Positions 23,630 to 36,199 of a stretch of DNA of 64,000 nt are shown in pieces; position 1 is the stretch's first letter, and each line of letters begins with the position of its first letter. The notes below the pieces were generated by a model. The model saw only the letters and a program-made list of their open reading frames with translations. It was not told the origin of the DNA and did no database searches. The position numbers and the translations under genes were made by a program. This DNA comes from Liolophura sinensis (Eukaryota > Mollusca > Polyplacophora > Chitonida > Chitonidae), in assembly GCF_032854445.1 (NCBI RefSeq), contig NC_088300.1, positions 13,709,570-13,773,569 of the forward strand. The letters are read 5' to 3'.

Positions 23630-24215
23630 TATACAGATCATGTTACAATTTCAGGGCGTTTCATCCATTTCCAATTTAGATGGCTATTTTCTCTTGTTTA
23701 GGACTTTCAGGCCACAGTAAAGAGCACACATTTCCCAACATATCCATTTTAAGAGATGTCATTTTCCCCTCTACCCACATCACTAGTTGCCTTAACATCT
23801 ATAAACATGGGATACATCAAATTCAATGTGAAAGAGCATCATTTGAACGCAATTACCAACCACATAGATGTAAAATCGCCAGCTACCATACAGCCACTCT
23901 CTCAACACTTGATGATTAAAAATGTCACATCAAAAATGGCTTTGAATTATTACCATACGTTTACATGGTAGGTAATTGCTTTCATAATATACTTTTTCAC
24001 ACATATTTCATATATTTCATGTTTATGGTGAATAAAGCAACTGGTCGTGTAGCTATATGACTCTTTTTCATGTGTTCGTCCTTTGTAATTGAAATTTGGT
24101 ACATGGCTTCACCTGGACATTTCGAGACGTTTCGTACATTGTCGAAAACAAATTATATGGTCGTTATTGTTTCGTTGTGGACATTGACATATTGTCAGCT
24201 ATGACGGCTCTACCC

Positions 24216-24293
24216 GCGACGGTTCTACTCGATAGGAATATTCTTGGGTAGAGCCTAAAACGCCACCCAAATAAATAAATAAATAAATAATAA
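24216..24293 (+). mobile_element. SINE 3'-end fragment with (AAAT)n tail
   Basis: GGAATATTCTTGGGTAGAGC, then AAAACGCCACCCAAATAAAT and several AAAT repeats, match the shared SINE tail. No tRNA-like head is recognisable upstream. Confidence 0.5.
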
Positions 24294-24753
24294 AATACGC
24301 GAAATTCCACTTATCAGAGTGAATATTCTGCAAGTATAGGCTCCTGAGAATGTGTTGGTCTTATCTGATTGCTTGTAAATCTCGCTTTAAAGCTTGATTT
24401 CGGTTTACATGAATTTCATGCCAGAATTCACAACGATAGCTCCCGTGAACGAGACTACCTATTGGCGTGTCGGCGCACACATGCGTCCACTAGATTAAGT
24501 CCAGCATGCGATATATTATTATAGGCAATGGCCACGATTAAATCGTTGTATACTTTTCGTCCAAATATAGCTCTATAGGATGTATATTGTTATTTGCCAG
24601 AGGTCCGGATACAGTACTTGTAAAGCTACATCCCGTTACTCAACAAGAATTTCTCTCAAAACGATGGGACTGACTCATAAATATGAAACTATCTGATACA
24701 TGCACACCCCTCTCTAAAGCGGGATTTCGCCTTACTGAATCATGATCTGCATT

Positions 24754-24884
24754 TTGATTTATTTATTTGTGTTTTACGAGGTACTCAAGGATATTTAACC
24801 TATACGACGGCGGCCGACATTATATGGTTGGAGGAAACTGGAGAGGGAACGAGAGAAACCGACCATCATCCGCAGGCTGCTGAC
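24754..24884 (-). mobile_element. 5'-truncated SINE, family 1, diverged
   Basis: In minus orientation the tail TTGATTTATTTATTTGTG is followed by TTTTACGAGGTACTCAAGG, a CGACGGCGGCCGACATTAT core and CATCATCCGCAGGCTGCTG. The head is missing. An open frame from 24828 begins inside the element and is not regarded as a gene. Confidence 0.85.
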
Positions 24885-26289
24885 GGATTTGTTTGTAAAA
24901 ATGATACTCGTCTTTCTTTGCTTAAAACTCGCCTGTTTGGCTTTGGTTTAAAACAAAGCTACAGGGACCAAGGCCAAGACGAGGCAACATATGTCATCCC
25001 GAGTCTCTCTGTACATTATAGGGTGTGACCAATTAGGCCTAAAGTCACGGAAAACCAATTGTTTATGGGTCCTCCCGAAAATCAATTTTACTAGTTATCC
25101 TTTATTCACAGCCATGTCCTCGCCAATTAATTCGTCTATAAATCAAAGTTTCAGGACAAACCAAAACGCTGTTTGATCTTACAATCCAGTAACCAATTTT
25201 GTCATACATTATTACGTTTGGTATTTCCTTCATTCATCTTTTATCTAACTCCTGTCCTTTAAAACGACCTCTTGCGTGCTTTTGGACACTGAATACAGCC
25301 TAGTTTACAGCTTGATGTATGCTGAACGTGATGCTTGGAAGTACCAGTGTGACCCTCTATCAAGACAAAATCCAAAGACGATGTACCGAATAAATGTAAA
25401 TATAACTCTTCAATTTCCTTCGCCTATAAAGCTCTGCAAATAGTATGGGATTTGAAAATATCCGTGTTTATTCATACCATGTGTGTATATGAAAACGTCT
25501 TAACATAGATATGCTTGGAAGCTGGATGTGAGTAAATGCGGTGGTTGCGCGTTACGTGTGTTCATTATCCGCCTATATATGCTGTAACCTTGCTACACTG
25601 GAATCTGGGATGCAGATTGCGCGGACACTGTGGAACCCTGGCTTGCACACAGCTGCCCACAGCGATGCCTCACTACGCTGACCGGTCGGTCACCCACCCA
25701 CAACAGCGAAAATCAATAGTTAAAATGAAGTATGTGGAAATGAAATCGCGAACGTGAGATCCGCACTCCAGGAACACCATATAAGGTAATGCTACGTGGG
25801 CGTAAACTCTTGGAGGCTGGAATGAACTGACCTACTAGCATAGATTTTATCCGATGTTAAACACAAAAAAAACAATATCGTGTGTTCATTATTCAAGACC
25901 TGCTGGCAAAGTTCCGCAGTCTGATGAAGACATGGTAGACATGGATCATTTTAAACTGATATCGCTTGGAGCAAATTTCCGCTATTTCGTGAAGCCATAT
26001 TGGGTGAAATATTTCTTTTTTTCTTCTTCTTCTTTTACTCCCTTTCTTATATTCACATAAATAACACAAAATTCGGATCAAGGCCGTTAAGTGTCCCTTG
26101 TTGCCACACGCGTACAGACATATTGCTTTTCGTACATCACCATTGTGTGCACTGCCATTTATATGCTAATCAGCTTGAAAACTGTTGAAATCTTGTCAAT
26201 ACTCATCAGTCTAAACAGACAGGCACCCTGCAGCTTCTTCAGTAAAACGACATTATTCTCGGATAAAAGCGTAAGTCTATCATAAATAA
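24885..26289. other. Non-coding stretch, nothing recognised
   Basis: No domain-bearing open frame was found. A TTC-rich simple tract lies near 26014-26037. Confidence 0.4.
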
Positions 26290-26446
26290 GGGTACGAGTT
26301 CAACTCCAGCTCCCTCCGTCGTCAGAACATTGTCAGACGGTTTTCAGGTGATTAACGAGGGCTACGAGGCTTTCCTCTACCCATTAAATTGATCCTAAGC
26401 AAATAAGATAAATATTTGTGAATATGGCGTAATAAAAAAAATAAAG
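26290..26446 (+). mobile_element. Degenerate SINE remnant
   Basis: The start GTACGAGTTCAACTCCAGCT is B-box-like. The end TGAATATGGCGTAATAAAA with an A-rich run resembles the shared SINE tail. The middle is too diverged to align with family 1 or 2, so the assignment is tentative. Confidence 0.35.
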
Positions 26447-27105
26447 GATCAAGTGAACTGTACAACTGGAAACGTTCCTGCATAAAGTCATTCGGGTAAA
26501 GGCTGTATATTAGGATAAACAGTTGTGGCCAAACTGTTAACGTGAGTGGTTGTTGCCATTGCACAGGAAAACGTAACTCTTGCTACATGGAGTCAAGCTT
26601 TCCAAGTCAAGTCAAGGCCACTGGAATCTGGGAATCTGGGATTGTGCGGACACTACACAAACCTAACTCCCTGCTCTTACTGGATCACCGTACCTTGCTG
26701 TAGATAACTGCTCTATGGACTACCGCAAGATGAACTGGATGTGAGAATCTGTCCGAAAAATGGCCAAATTCCACGACATTGTCCACTGATATTCATTTCC
26801 TATTGGCTATTTCCCGTAGAATTTAATTATTGTTAACTGAGATGACGTGTTTTATTTGTTCACCCATGATACCTCGCTGAAGAGCTCATATCCAATGGTT
26901 AAGATTTCAACACAAGGTGACGCCACATTCAATCTGTTACGTCAGTATAATGGCAGAGTAATATGTTCCTGAAGGATATAGTTTGGGCGAATGTACTTAT
27001 TTATTATGGTAGTACAGAATCGGTAACATTCTCAAGATACCTGATAATCTGACAAATGGGTCATAGAGGCCTGGTAAACACCATATTGTTTTATCGGTTG
27101 ACATA
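26447..27105. other. Non-coding stretch, nothing recognised
   Basis: Nothing gene-like or repetitive was seen here. Confidence 0.4.
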
Positions 27106-27331
27106 GCTGATTGATTGGCGTTTAACGTTTTGCTGACGATTTTTCCCCATATATGACAACTGTCAGGTGCGTAGGTGGAGGAAACCGAAGAGGAACAAAT
27201 GAAACACTGACCTTTCCGAGATACGTGACATACCTCATGACTGGGCGCAGCAGCCAAAACACACAAAGCTAGATTCGAACACTCGACCTTGTTGGTGAAG
27301 GGCACGCGTTAATTTCTGAGCCAGTGAGATA
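27106..27331 (-). mobile_element. tRNA-derived SINE of a third type
   Basis: Read on the minus strand, the head has CACTGGCTCAGAAATTAACG (A-box-like) and GTGTTCGAATCTAGC (B-box-like). A CGGTTTCCTCCACC-like core follows, and the end is AAACGTTAAACGCCAATCAA. The core and tail are shared with family 1, but the head and body differ. No target-site duplication was identified. Confidence 0.75.
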
Positions 27332-29814
27332 GTGGTTGTCAGTTTGGATGTACACTGTTGTCGTGTAGCTAAATGTTATGGGAAATGGAACCCACGCTCA
27401 GCATTCTGAGGATTGTCCCAGGAGAAACTTGGGCCGATTTACAGCTTTCTGACTGACATTTAAGACAGAAAATGTCCCAGAAGTCCCAGAACGTGAAGTC
27501 AACATAGAACCATACGCTGCAAACTAACATCTTTCCACTAGATTAAATATCGCAAAGACACCGAGAAACCCATTGTAATAACACACGCTGTATTTTTCCG
27601 CTAAAATTATCTGTCAGTTTAGGCTGCAGTCCATTTTTCTGTAGTTACATGCATAGGCAATGTGCTCTAAAAGCACTACATTGTCTAAGGTTTTGCAACC
27701 AGACTGCTGTAAATGTATACGAGCGCCAGTCATGTACACACTGACATAATGTAAATGAAGTTAGAGATAAAATGAGTGTAATTTGCTAGCACAAGAAAAT
27801 AGTGTAAGGCTACAACAACAACTTGTATTTGTAGAATAATTTTGTTTTATAAATTTACTCCATTTGCTTTTGTAAAATTTTACCAGTAAAGTCTATCGTC
27901 GTAAAATAAAGCAAAATATTTTGTACAAGTATAGGTTTTATACATTGTTGTAAACCATGTATGATATATTAGACAACGTCTCTATTGTATTTAAAAGCAT
28001 ATAAATGGAGACACATAACAAATCCAAGTGTCGTCAAATCTGCACCATAGGCATATATAGTTTTGAATACAGCCAGCGGTACACCACGTACTAAATTTCA
28101 ACTGGAGTTAAAAATCATACGTAGGCGCCCGTGCTGGAAGCTAATCGCTACATGGAGCCAAATGGGATGATTTAGCGCGGGCTTTTTAATGCGAATAGCT
28201 CTGTAGGGTATCGGTTCTTTTTTAATGCTGTCCCTGTAGTTTCTCTGAAGCATTCATCAACGTTGGAGAGTGGTCTCTTCGGAAAGATGACCGCTCTTGA
28301 TGGTGAGGATAATCTGGCCCTGGAATGTGTCCTCCTGCTGATGATTTCCCTTTCCACCGGGTAAAATCAAACGTATTCGCTTTTTGATTGTTGAACTGTC
28401 ACAGGAAATATACCAAATAAAACAGATATATTGCACTTTACATATTTTCCAAAATTCATAGAGGTGCTATATGTTTGAATAGGTATATATAGCCGTTTTA
28501 AGCATGGTCAACATGCACTATTCGATTTGGCAAAGTCCAGGATTTTATCAATTCTACAAGCCACTGAATTAGTGACTATGTGACATCTAGCTTTCTATGC
28601 ATATATCTATATATCTATATATATATATATATATATATGACTCTCTTTAACACGTGCTCGGTTAATTGAGTATACAGTTCCCATAAGCATGGGCACGTTT
28701 TCGAATGCATCTAGCTGACGATACCTTTTTATTCGTGTATTTCCGCATTCAGTTTTGACAGAAAAGTGTTCCTAAGTCTACAAACAACACCTCCAATTCA
28801 AATAAATATGATATATAATTATGTGTGCACAAATTTACGATAGCTCTCCTGCATCAAAGTAAAACGCATCAGCCATCTGCTCTTTCTGGTTTAAGACTGT
28901 TGTTGCTCCATAACGACTCTTGTATAACATTGCTCCAGCGTATCGTACATAAGCTAGCTTATTTTGCGCCAGTATAATTAATGCAACATCAGTTTTGCTC
29001 TGTTTAAATTCAGGCACTGACTGCATAATTTTAGAAACACCTTCATTATCATAAACTGATTACGCCTTTGATAAGTCGAAGGTTTTGTATGCGTGTCTTC
29101 ACGGTTCATCTGATGGAAGGTACATAGGTAAGTACACGTGCACCTTGAGGGTCCCCTCAACGTATTGCAAAACACTAACCTCTGTACAGACACTTCGGAA
29201 TTCCAAAGTAGCATTATACAGTTATATCCATTTGCCTTTTTTTTCATGAAAATTCGTCCTATTCCGGGTCTGTCTGGATCAAATTAGCAAGCCCACCACT
29301 TCCGCCATTACTCCATCTTTGGAGATGAAAAGCTCCTATCTGATTGGTCATTTCGCTTACCTTATTCTAGTGACTGCCGAGGTGATTTCCGATCGAAGTC
29401 ATTAGGGAGATGCTTTAATGTCCTTTACGACGCCCCTGAGTTAACGTTATTTACGTATAAACAGTTAGTATCATTTTCCACCATCAGAAGCGTTTATAGC
29501 CAATACCAACCGCTGGACCGAAAATTTCACGTGTACATGTCGTTAACATGTCAGAACGCGGCCTCTTCAATTTCATGTATATGTTATGCAATATTTAAGC
29601 ACAAAGGTATGATGTTTAAGGCTGGATCTAGTCTAAATCATTAACTTCCGTGTCCACATGTTCCGTGTGTTCGAATGCCATGACATGTTTGTGAGGAGAT
29701 GTTTCGGTCTGTTTGTGAGGTACAGCTAGACTAATATACGCTGGCTTGAATTTGGACATCCAAAGTTGTTTCTTTTTTTTTTCTTTTGATGGGTTTTACC
29801 TCAAAGCTCCAAAC
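27332..29814. other. Non-coding stretch with one TA microsatellite
   Basis: No gene was recognised. Apart from the microsatellite at 28600-28638 there is no repeat I could identify. Minus-strand open frames at 28835-29247 (63 and 89 codons) have no recognisable domain. Confidence 0.4.
28600..28638. repeat. (TA)n microsatellite
   Basis: ATATCTATATATCTAT leads into an uninterrupted run of TA dinucleotides. It is simple sequence and likely length-variable. Confidence 0.95.
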
Positions 29815-29866
29815 ACGGTGAAATAATCTTGGATGCAGCGTAAAATCAAGTAAGCCTAAATGATAT
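29815..29866 (+). mobile_element. SINE 3'-end fragment, degenerate
   Basis: GGTGAAATAATCTTGGATGC followed by AGCGTAAAATCAAGTAAGCC aligns with the shared SINE tail with several substitutions. No head was found upstream. A tRNA-like segment (CGCTTAGTGGTTAAAACATC) follows at about 29909 and may be the head of another degraded copy. Confidence 0.4.
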
Positions 29867-30357
29867 AATCATGGGTTTAGATTATTTAAACTTTAGAAGC
29901 AAACTTTCGCTTAGTGGTTAAAACATCAGCTTCCTAAGCTTTAGGCATGGATTCAGTCACGAGTGGGGGCATGCCCAATATATTGTGTTACTAAATGGTG
30001 AAAGTAATTTTCAGACACGGAGAAGTTTTCATGTGGAGCCCGGACTGACATCAAATCCCTGCCTTACAGGAATTCAAAAGTTTTTGTACAAAGATGCAAT
30101 GGTTTGAAATAATGTCTGGAGTGGTGGGAAGTTTTGGTTGCGAGGTAGCTTCGTCAGTTAACGGCTAGGGATACGTGAAAACAGTATTTTGATTGGTAAC
30201 TAGCTCATGAAGCGATAGATAATGTCACAAATGTGAATACCTTTATGCCACTACCTTTTCATTACTATGTGAATACCACACACATTTGAATGTGAATACA
30301 TGCATGCAAGTCTCACTGAATGTTGGCATTAAATCCTGACATTATAGATACCAGATC

Positions 30358-30625
30358 GATTAAAGGGACATCTACGATTTGAATAGGACAAATCTTCATT
30401 AGATATCAGAACAAAGGAACATGCACTGGAAATATCGTCAATAGAGATATCGGATCAAAGGGACATCCACGACTTGAAAGGGACAAATCGTCAATAGATA
30501 TCAGATCAAAAGAACATCCGCGACTTGAATGGGACAAATCGTCATTAGATATCAGATGAAAGGAACACCCACGACTTGAATGGGACAAATCATCAATAGA
30601 TATTGGCGCAATCAAGGGACAACTC
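30358..30625. repeat. 51-bp tandem repeat, about five units
   Basis: Units of about 51 bp contain GGGACATCCACGACTTGAA, GGGACAAATCGTCAATAGAT and ATCAGATCAAA. One unit is shortened. Because 51 is a multiple of three, an open frame with a 17-residue periodicity (SIDDLSHSSRGCSF-like) runs through it on the minus strand. Nothing else suggests that it is expressed. Confidence 0.85.
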
Positions 30626-31196
30626 GCATGAGTCCTGCATGAAATGTCCATTGTCTACCATAAAACATTTACTGTGAACCAAAAATCAAGTCTCCATATA
30701 ACATATTCACTGACTAAATCAGTTTTTCTGTATTTACTACGAATAGATCACATCATTGTTTGCAGTAAATATCCCACTTGTACCTGTACTATTTACGGTG
30801 TTAATACGATTCTAAAGTTTGCAAACAGTTACAATGCGACCCGCTGTTTAAATTTTAGAAAAGGACCTGGCCCCAGAGAGGTACGATAAGAAAGTGCAAA
30901 TTTCAAAATCACACACACAATTCTGTAAATTTCCAAATCAGAAGAATAAAAGTTGGTCGAATCACCCACAAAAGTTACATGGCCGTAACAGAGATGGTTT
31001 CTTAGTAATAACCCGCCGAAAATGCACTCGATCAGAAACGCCAATTTTTCGTTCAAACGAGGCAATGTGTCTTTAATTCACAGTAAGACGATCAACGTTA
31101 ACCAGAAAATATCTCTACTGAAACTTTCATGTGTATATTTCATCGTGCTGTCAAAGTTTCATTTTGGTTAACGTTTGTCGTCATGTGTAAAGAATG
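30626..31196. other. Non-coding stretch, nothing recognised
   Basis: Nothing was recognised between the 51-bp array and the following SINE. Short frames on both strands overlap and have no domain. Confidence 0.4.
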
Positions 31197-31209
31197 AACT
31201 TTATAATGT

Positions 31210-31483
31210 TTTATTTTTTATTTTTATTTTTTAAATGGTGTTTTATGCCGTACTCAAGAATATTTCACTTATACGACGGCGGCCAGCATTATGGTGGGCG
31301 GAAATCGGGCAGAGCCCGGGGGAAACCCACGACCATCCGCAGGATGCTGACACACCTTCCCACATACGGCCAGAGAGAAAGCCAGCATGAGCTGGACTTG
31401 AACTCACATCGACCGCATTGGTGAGAGACTCCTGGGTCATTACGCTGTGCTAGCGCGCTAACAAACTGAGCCACGGAGGCCCC
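31210..31483 (-). mobile_element. Full-length family 1 SINE with target-site duplication
   Basis: This is one of the most complete copies in the window. In minus orientation it has a T-rich tail, TTATGCCGTACTCAAGAATA, GGCCAGCATTATGGTGGGCG, a GGGCAGAGCCCGGGG core, the B box as CTTGAACTCACA, and a head ending GCGCGCTAACAAACTGAGCC then ACGGAGGCCCC. A 13-bp direct repeat AACTTTATAATGT flanks it at 31197-31209 and 31484-31496. On the sense strand the head is GGCTCAGTTTGTTAGCGCGC, a clear A box. Open frames on both strands (61-76 codons) are artefacts of the element. Confidence 0.96.
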
Positions 31484-31623
31484 AACTTTATAATGTGATC
31501 AGTTTGTTATATTTTGGCAATTTTGAAATCCGTATTTCTGCCATAGTAGTATCCTTCACAATACAATGAGCTAGCGAAGTCACTATGGAGAAAAAGTTGC
31601 AAGTTGATGAAGAGTTCGAAACT

Positions 31624-31735
31624 TTGAATTTCTTTCTTTTTTTCTTTCTTTCTTTCTTTTTTTCTTTTTTTTTTGTTTTTTTGTTTTTGTTTGTTTTGTT
31701 TTTTTGTTTGTTTTTTTGGCTACATGTTTTTTTTT
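31624..31735. repeat. T-rich low-complexity tract
   Basis: More than 100 bp consist mainly of TTTC and TTTG motifs and T runs on the plus strand. The lysine-rich minus-strand open frame across it is a translation of simple sequence. Confidence 0.93.
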
Positions 31736-31916
31736 GTGAGTGAAGATATTGCATTCATTAAGTGTTATCTTGAATCAGAATGGATAATTGTTAAACTATG
31801 GTGTTACGTAATGTGTGGCAATTATAGCGAAATCATCTGTGAATCCTGGTTGAAAGCATAAAATGTTATGCGTAGTGGAAGTAGAAGATTGAAAATTTGT
31901 TATATATGTAATTAAT

Positions 31917-31960
31917 TGATCGGTGCATAACTGCGTGCTCAAGAATTTCTCAGAAAGTTA
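31917..31960 (-). mobile_element. Degenerate SINE 3'-end fragment
   Basis: TTGATCGGTGCATAACTGCG followed by TGCTCAAGAATTTCTCAG resembles the minus-strand SINE tail (TTGATTGGTGTTTTACGCCG then TACTCAAGAATATTTCAC) with several substitutions. No core or head follows. Confidence 0.4.
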
Positions 31961-32764
31961 CATTTGCTGTCCAGTGATATTCCCCATTCTACAGTGTCTA
32001 ATACCAGAAAGAGAAAGATATTTCAGTGTAACTGGAGCAGGCTACAGTTTTTCGATTTTATGGCCTAACCATTGTTTCAGTGCATGTTTGGAGCCTTATA
32101 GGTTGCATGCATGCCATATAACCGGAACAGAAGAGTAAAACAGATCTGACAAAAAGAATTAGACTTACCAGGGGTGTGTCAGCAGCTGTCACTTACAGCT
32201 ATAATCAGTTTCGCTTCTTGAGGTACACAGTTTATTGCACAGGGACCGAATCCCGCCTTACCTTTATTGCCGATTTTGAACGGTAAAACGTGCACAGACG
32301 AGATTGATATTTTGTGAAACGTGATTATTTGGGCCGTTTTATAAATTAATAGAAAATATTCCATTGGATATGACCTCATAAATGTTTGCCAAAAATCTCA
32401 GCGGTTTTTAAATTATAATCGACTTGTGATTCAGTCCACACCCGAGAAGTATAGCATCTATCAGGAATTGTAATTATAAACTGCTCCATGTTACAGTCAA
32501 ATAACAACTTATTCACACCTACAATATACCCTACCCATATCAAATATATATTGAATGAAAATGCAAACATTGCTGTAGATTTCCACGCTCTCGCCCATGA
32601 GGTGCCTTGGAGACAATAAGCGTGTGACGCTCCAGTGGGCGTGTGAGAGGTCTAACCTTTGTGTAAGACTACGTGTCTTCCACCATCATGATGTGCATAT
32701 CTGCAACGTGCCAAAGATCGGTGATCTACCCTGGGCAGTCCATACAACTGACCTCCATCAAGTA

Positions 32765-32822
32765 TAAATGACAATTCTTAAGTATGACATTGTAAGCAAA
32801 GATCAAATAAAAAAATAAATCC
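32765..32822 (+). mobile_element. Degenerate SINE 3'-end fragment
   Basis: AATGACAATTCTTAAGTATG and GATCAAATAAAAAAATAAAT match the shared SINE tail with substitutions. The upstream 32580-32760 sequence could not be aligned to any head. Confidence 0.45.
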
Positions 32823-34080
32823 AAAATGTAGTCTCTAGATATTTATAGTATATATAAAGTAAGGAAAATTATCCTCAAATATGTTTCGTGGAAGGCAACA
32901 GATGAAATGTACGCAGATTATTACATAATCTCACCGAAACATGTTGGCTAATTGTGAACCAAGTTTCACATTCAGCATGAACGATTAAGGCATGTAATAA
33001 AAATATCTAGTGTTGATTTGTCAGTTTCCTGTGGTTCCTGTAAGTCCTATACCTCCTCCCTATAGACCAACACCTCTAGTTACCATGATAACAAGCAGGA
33101 GCATCTTGGGCTTACGTTGCCACTGACTAGATGCATTTTATACAGTAAAGATGAAATAATGAGAGCCTTGGCATTGTAGCTGATGTGATGTATCAGCACT
33201 TTGCCTAGCTAGTCTCCGAGCTTAAAAAAAACGTTAAATAATTTCGAATTGGAAAAATCCTGTGCGTGATTGTTATTTTTTTCTTTTTTCACTTCTTTTT
33301 TTGGTTGATAATAATTTTGAAAGCACTGGAGTTTTGAGCGTACCTTTCAGCGCCCCTCAAATCTCTGAGCTGGCGAGGAAATCCGACGCTGCAATGGAAG
33401 TGGGATGGAAATAACACCATTTTTATTTCATATCTGTTTCGATAACGGTAAAACATGGTCGTTGATGTCATTTTATGTCGGCACAAATATTGTTAGAATT
33501 CCACCGATCGCCAACCTAGGCCGATCTGTTTTCATTTGTCCAATTTGGATGGCCATTTTTCCCCGGCAACGTAATGTCAATAGCACTGTGTTGCACAGAC
33601 AAATTATTCCTGTGTGTTAGATGTCGACAATGGAAGGGACGCACTGCTGGGCAGATGAACCAAAATCCACTTTGCTCTCATAAAATAGTTATGTGAAAAA
33701 CATACAACAGAATTGATGCTTTCAGAATGTCGAGTTTGCCGCATAATCTGGCCATTCAGCTAAAAAGTTGACATCCATGCTTGTTTATATATTTGCACTC
33801 AGATTTTTCTACATTAAGTTCCATTTTTGTACAATAACAAGCAGTTCAACTATATATAAGCCCAGCATTAAAGCAACCGTATTTTAAACTTACAATGGAC
33901 CCATATAGCTTTACAAGTTGTTAATGCCGTCAAGATAAGTGACGGCTTGTAAAAGTGACAGCAAAAGAAATCAACAGAAACGAAATGGTAAAATTTCTGG
34001 TGTCGTGTGCATGTGAAGCAATAATGCACTGGTTTACCCCAAGTCGCTGTTCTTAAAGTTGGTAAAGTGTCAATAGTTTT

Positions 34081-34234
34081 TTTGCAATGGCAGCCATCAT
34101 TGAGGTAAATTTGTGTATACTGCCCATTTTATGCCCTTACCAGGCAACGGCCTCTGCCCAGCTTATGACACCTTTATCAATAGACACCCGTGAGCAACAC
34201 ACAAACTTACCTCAAAGATGGCTGCCATTGCAAA
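34081..34234. mobile_element. Short foldback (MITE-like) element
   Basis: Arms of about 36 bp at 34081-34116 and 34199-34234 are inverted copies of each other with two or three mismatches. The left arm starts TTTGCAATGGCAGCCATCAT and the right arm ends GATGGCTGCCATTGCAAA. The spacer is about 82 bp with no open frame. The layout fits a non-autonomous foldback or MITE element. It would also form a strong hairpin if transcribed. No target-site duplication was clear, so the class is not determined. Confidence 0.6.
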
Positions 34235-36199
34235 CCATCTATTCTGGTGTCTTAACCATGGGGCTCGAGTGAACCACAAATATAGCGGAAATGACACCGC
34301 ATTCATGTGGAATTAACCAAACCAACTGTCAGTTTTATGGAAAGCAAGACAACAGAAATGAGCTGCATCCCACTTTATCAAAGTTATCTGGAATTATCTC
34401 TGCCGATATATATCGACATACATTAAAAGAAATATGGAAAAGGCTACCAAACGATGACGCTTTTGACATACTCATTTTGAGGAAGCCAGTATAAGCTATG
34501 TTCTCATTTTCTTGTAATACCACAACTTGCTGTATTTAACGTTGTTATGTAGCAATTGTAAACGCATATGGAGAGCAACTATCCACGTCCACGCAACGTA
34601 TATATACCTGGTTGCATTTCAGTAAGGATCCTTCTGCGATGACGTTTGAGCTCAAATCAGAGTCGCAGGCCATTGCACGGGATAAGGTATACCCCACTTC
34701 GATTCCATAAGAACATAATTTATGTCGCTTATATAGGAAGTTTCATGGCTTTGAACAGACAACCTTCGCCAACGGCGTGTCAAGTACTATCGCTCCGATC
34801 CGCTCGGCAAGTGGGACACCGCTACACGCGTTATCACCGCTCCAGCTCCGACAACTGGCCGTAGCCGTGTAAATAAATAAATAAATAAATCAAGGCCTGC
34901 GAAGCTTGTGAAACATTATCGTTATTTAAACACCATTCAGTGCATATATCAATTTCTTTTGCATTTAAAAATGATGTATTTTTACAACACTTCGAATACA
35001 TATTTAAAGTTTATACACCGCATTTGCGTGATCATATATTCTGGAGCGGGATGAAGGATGAAACAGACAACGAGGCAATCGTCGAACCCTCTCTAATGTT
35101 CATTCAGTATAGATCAATTACCTAAAAATAATGACTTGTATGACCTGACAGGCTTTCATGAAACAAATATCACAAAGTACATACCTGAACAATATGCCCA
35201 TCATTGATCATAATAATAAGTAAGGTGAGCTCCTCAGCTGATTTGCTGGAGATTTTTTATGAAGGTTAATTTCATTGCCTGATGACCACACCATTGACTT
35301 GCTAAGGTGTCCCAGTTTATTGATGCATGCATTCATTGGTATAATTTGAATCTGTGTGGGCCACAACGATAAGCAGTGTAAACTAGCTAATGGTCCCATG
35401 ACAGACTCCCATGCGAGCTACATTGTTGTGTCAAGTACACTGCGTTACGTTCATTCATTCTTCCATCTAACATCATCAAGAACAGATAATGTTTCACATG
35501 TGTGTGCTTCTAAAATCATTGACTGTTCCCGGCACCAGTAAACCTTGACCAGTGTGATAGTCCAGTTGAGCTACTACCAGCTGCCACATAAAACACGAAT
35601 CAATCAGTCGTAAATTTTTTAAACAATTAACAGTTAAATATTTACGCTCCCAAGAGGCCAACAGGGCCAGAGTATTCAACACGGTTGTCTCCCTTTACAT
35701 TGTTTTGCGCTTAGGTTTACTGCCTGTAGGTTTATGCGTTATAAGTTGTACATATATCTCGACATGGTTAAAAATGCTGTCCAGTAACTTTCTGCTCTTC
35801 CCAAATACATTTCCCACGATGTTGATAGCCCGCTCAGCTGATATAATCGCTGTGGTAGAAACAAGGTTTGCTCTAAGCGTCACCTGCCGTTCTTCAAATA
35901 CGAGTGAATTGTGATAAATGCGTTGCGCTGATTAATGAATGCGCGGGTAAGATTTCATTACCAGTAGAAACACATGGCTTTACAGGCATCGTGTGAATTC
36001 CTGTAGCCAGACGTGCACCGTCCTAAAGCAAAACCAGTCCAGATAAAACAATGGGTCAACGGTCACTTTGTGGGGTACCAAAGCTTTAGGGTGTAAAATA
36101 TGCCATTAAAATGAAGTTCAAACAAACAGTTGCTCTACTCGGACGCATGTTAAAACAGTTAAAGAACTGATGTGTTCGCAAAACGAAGATTCTTTGTGT

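Larger units (their letters stand above)
31736..34080. other. Non-coding stretch with two SINE tail remnants
   Basis: No gene was recognised. Degraded SINE ends lie at 31917-31960 and 32765-32822. The rest shows nothing I can assign. Confidence 0.4.

Noticed and set aside
31488-31754. Lysine-rich minus-strand open frame
   Set aside because: It translates a T-rich low-complexity tract.
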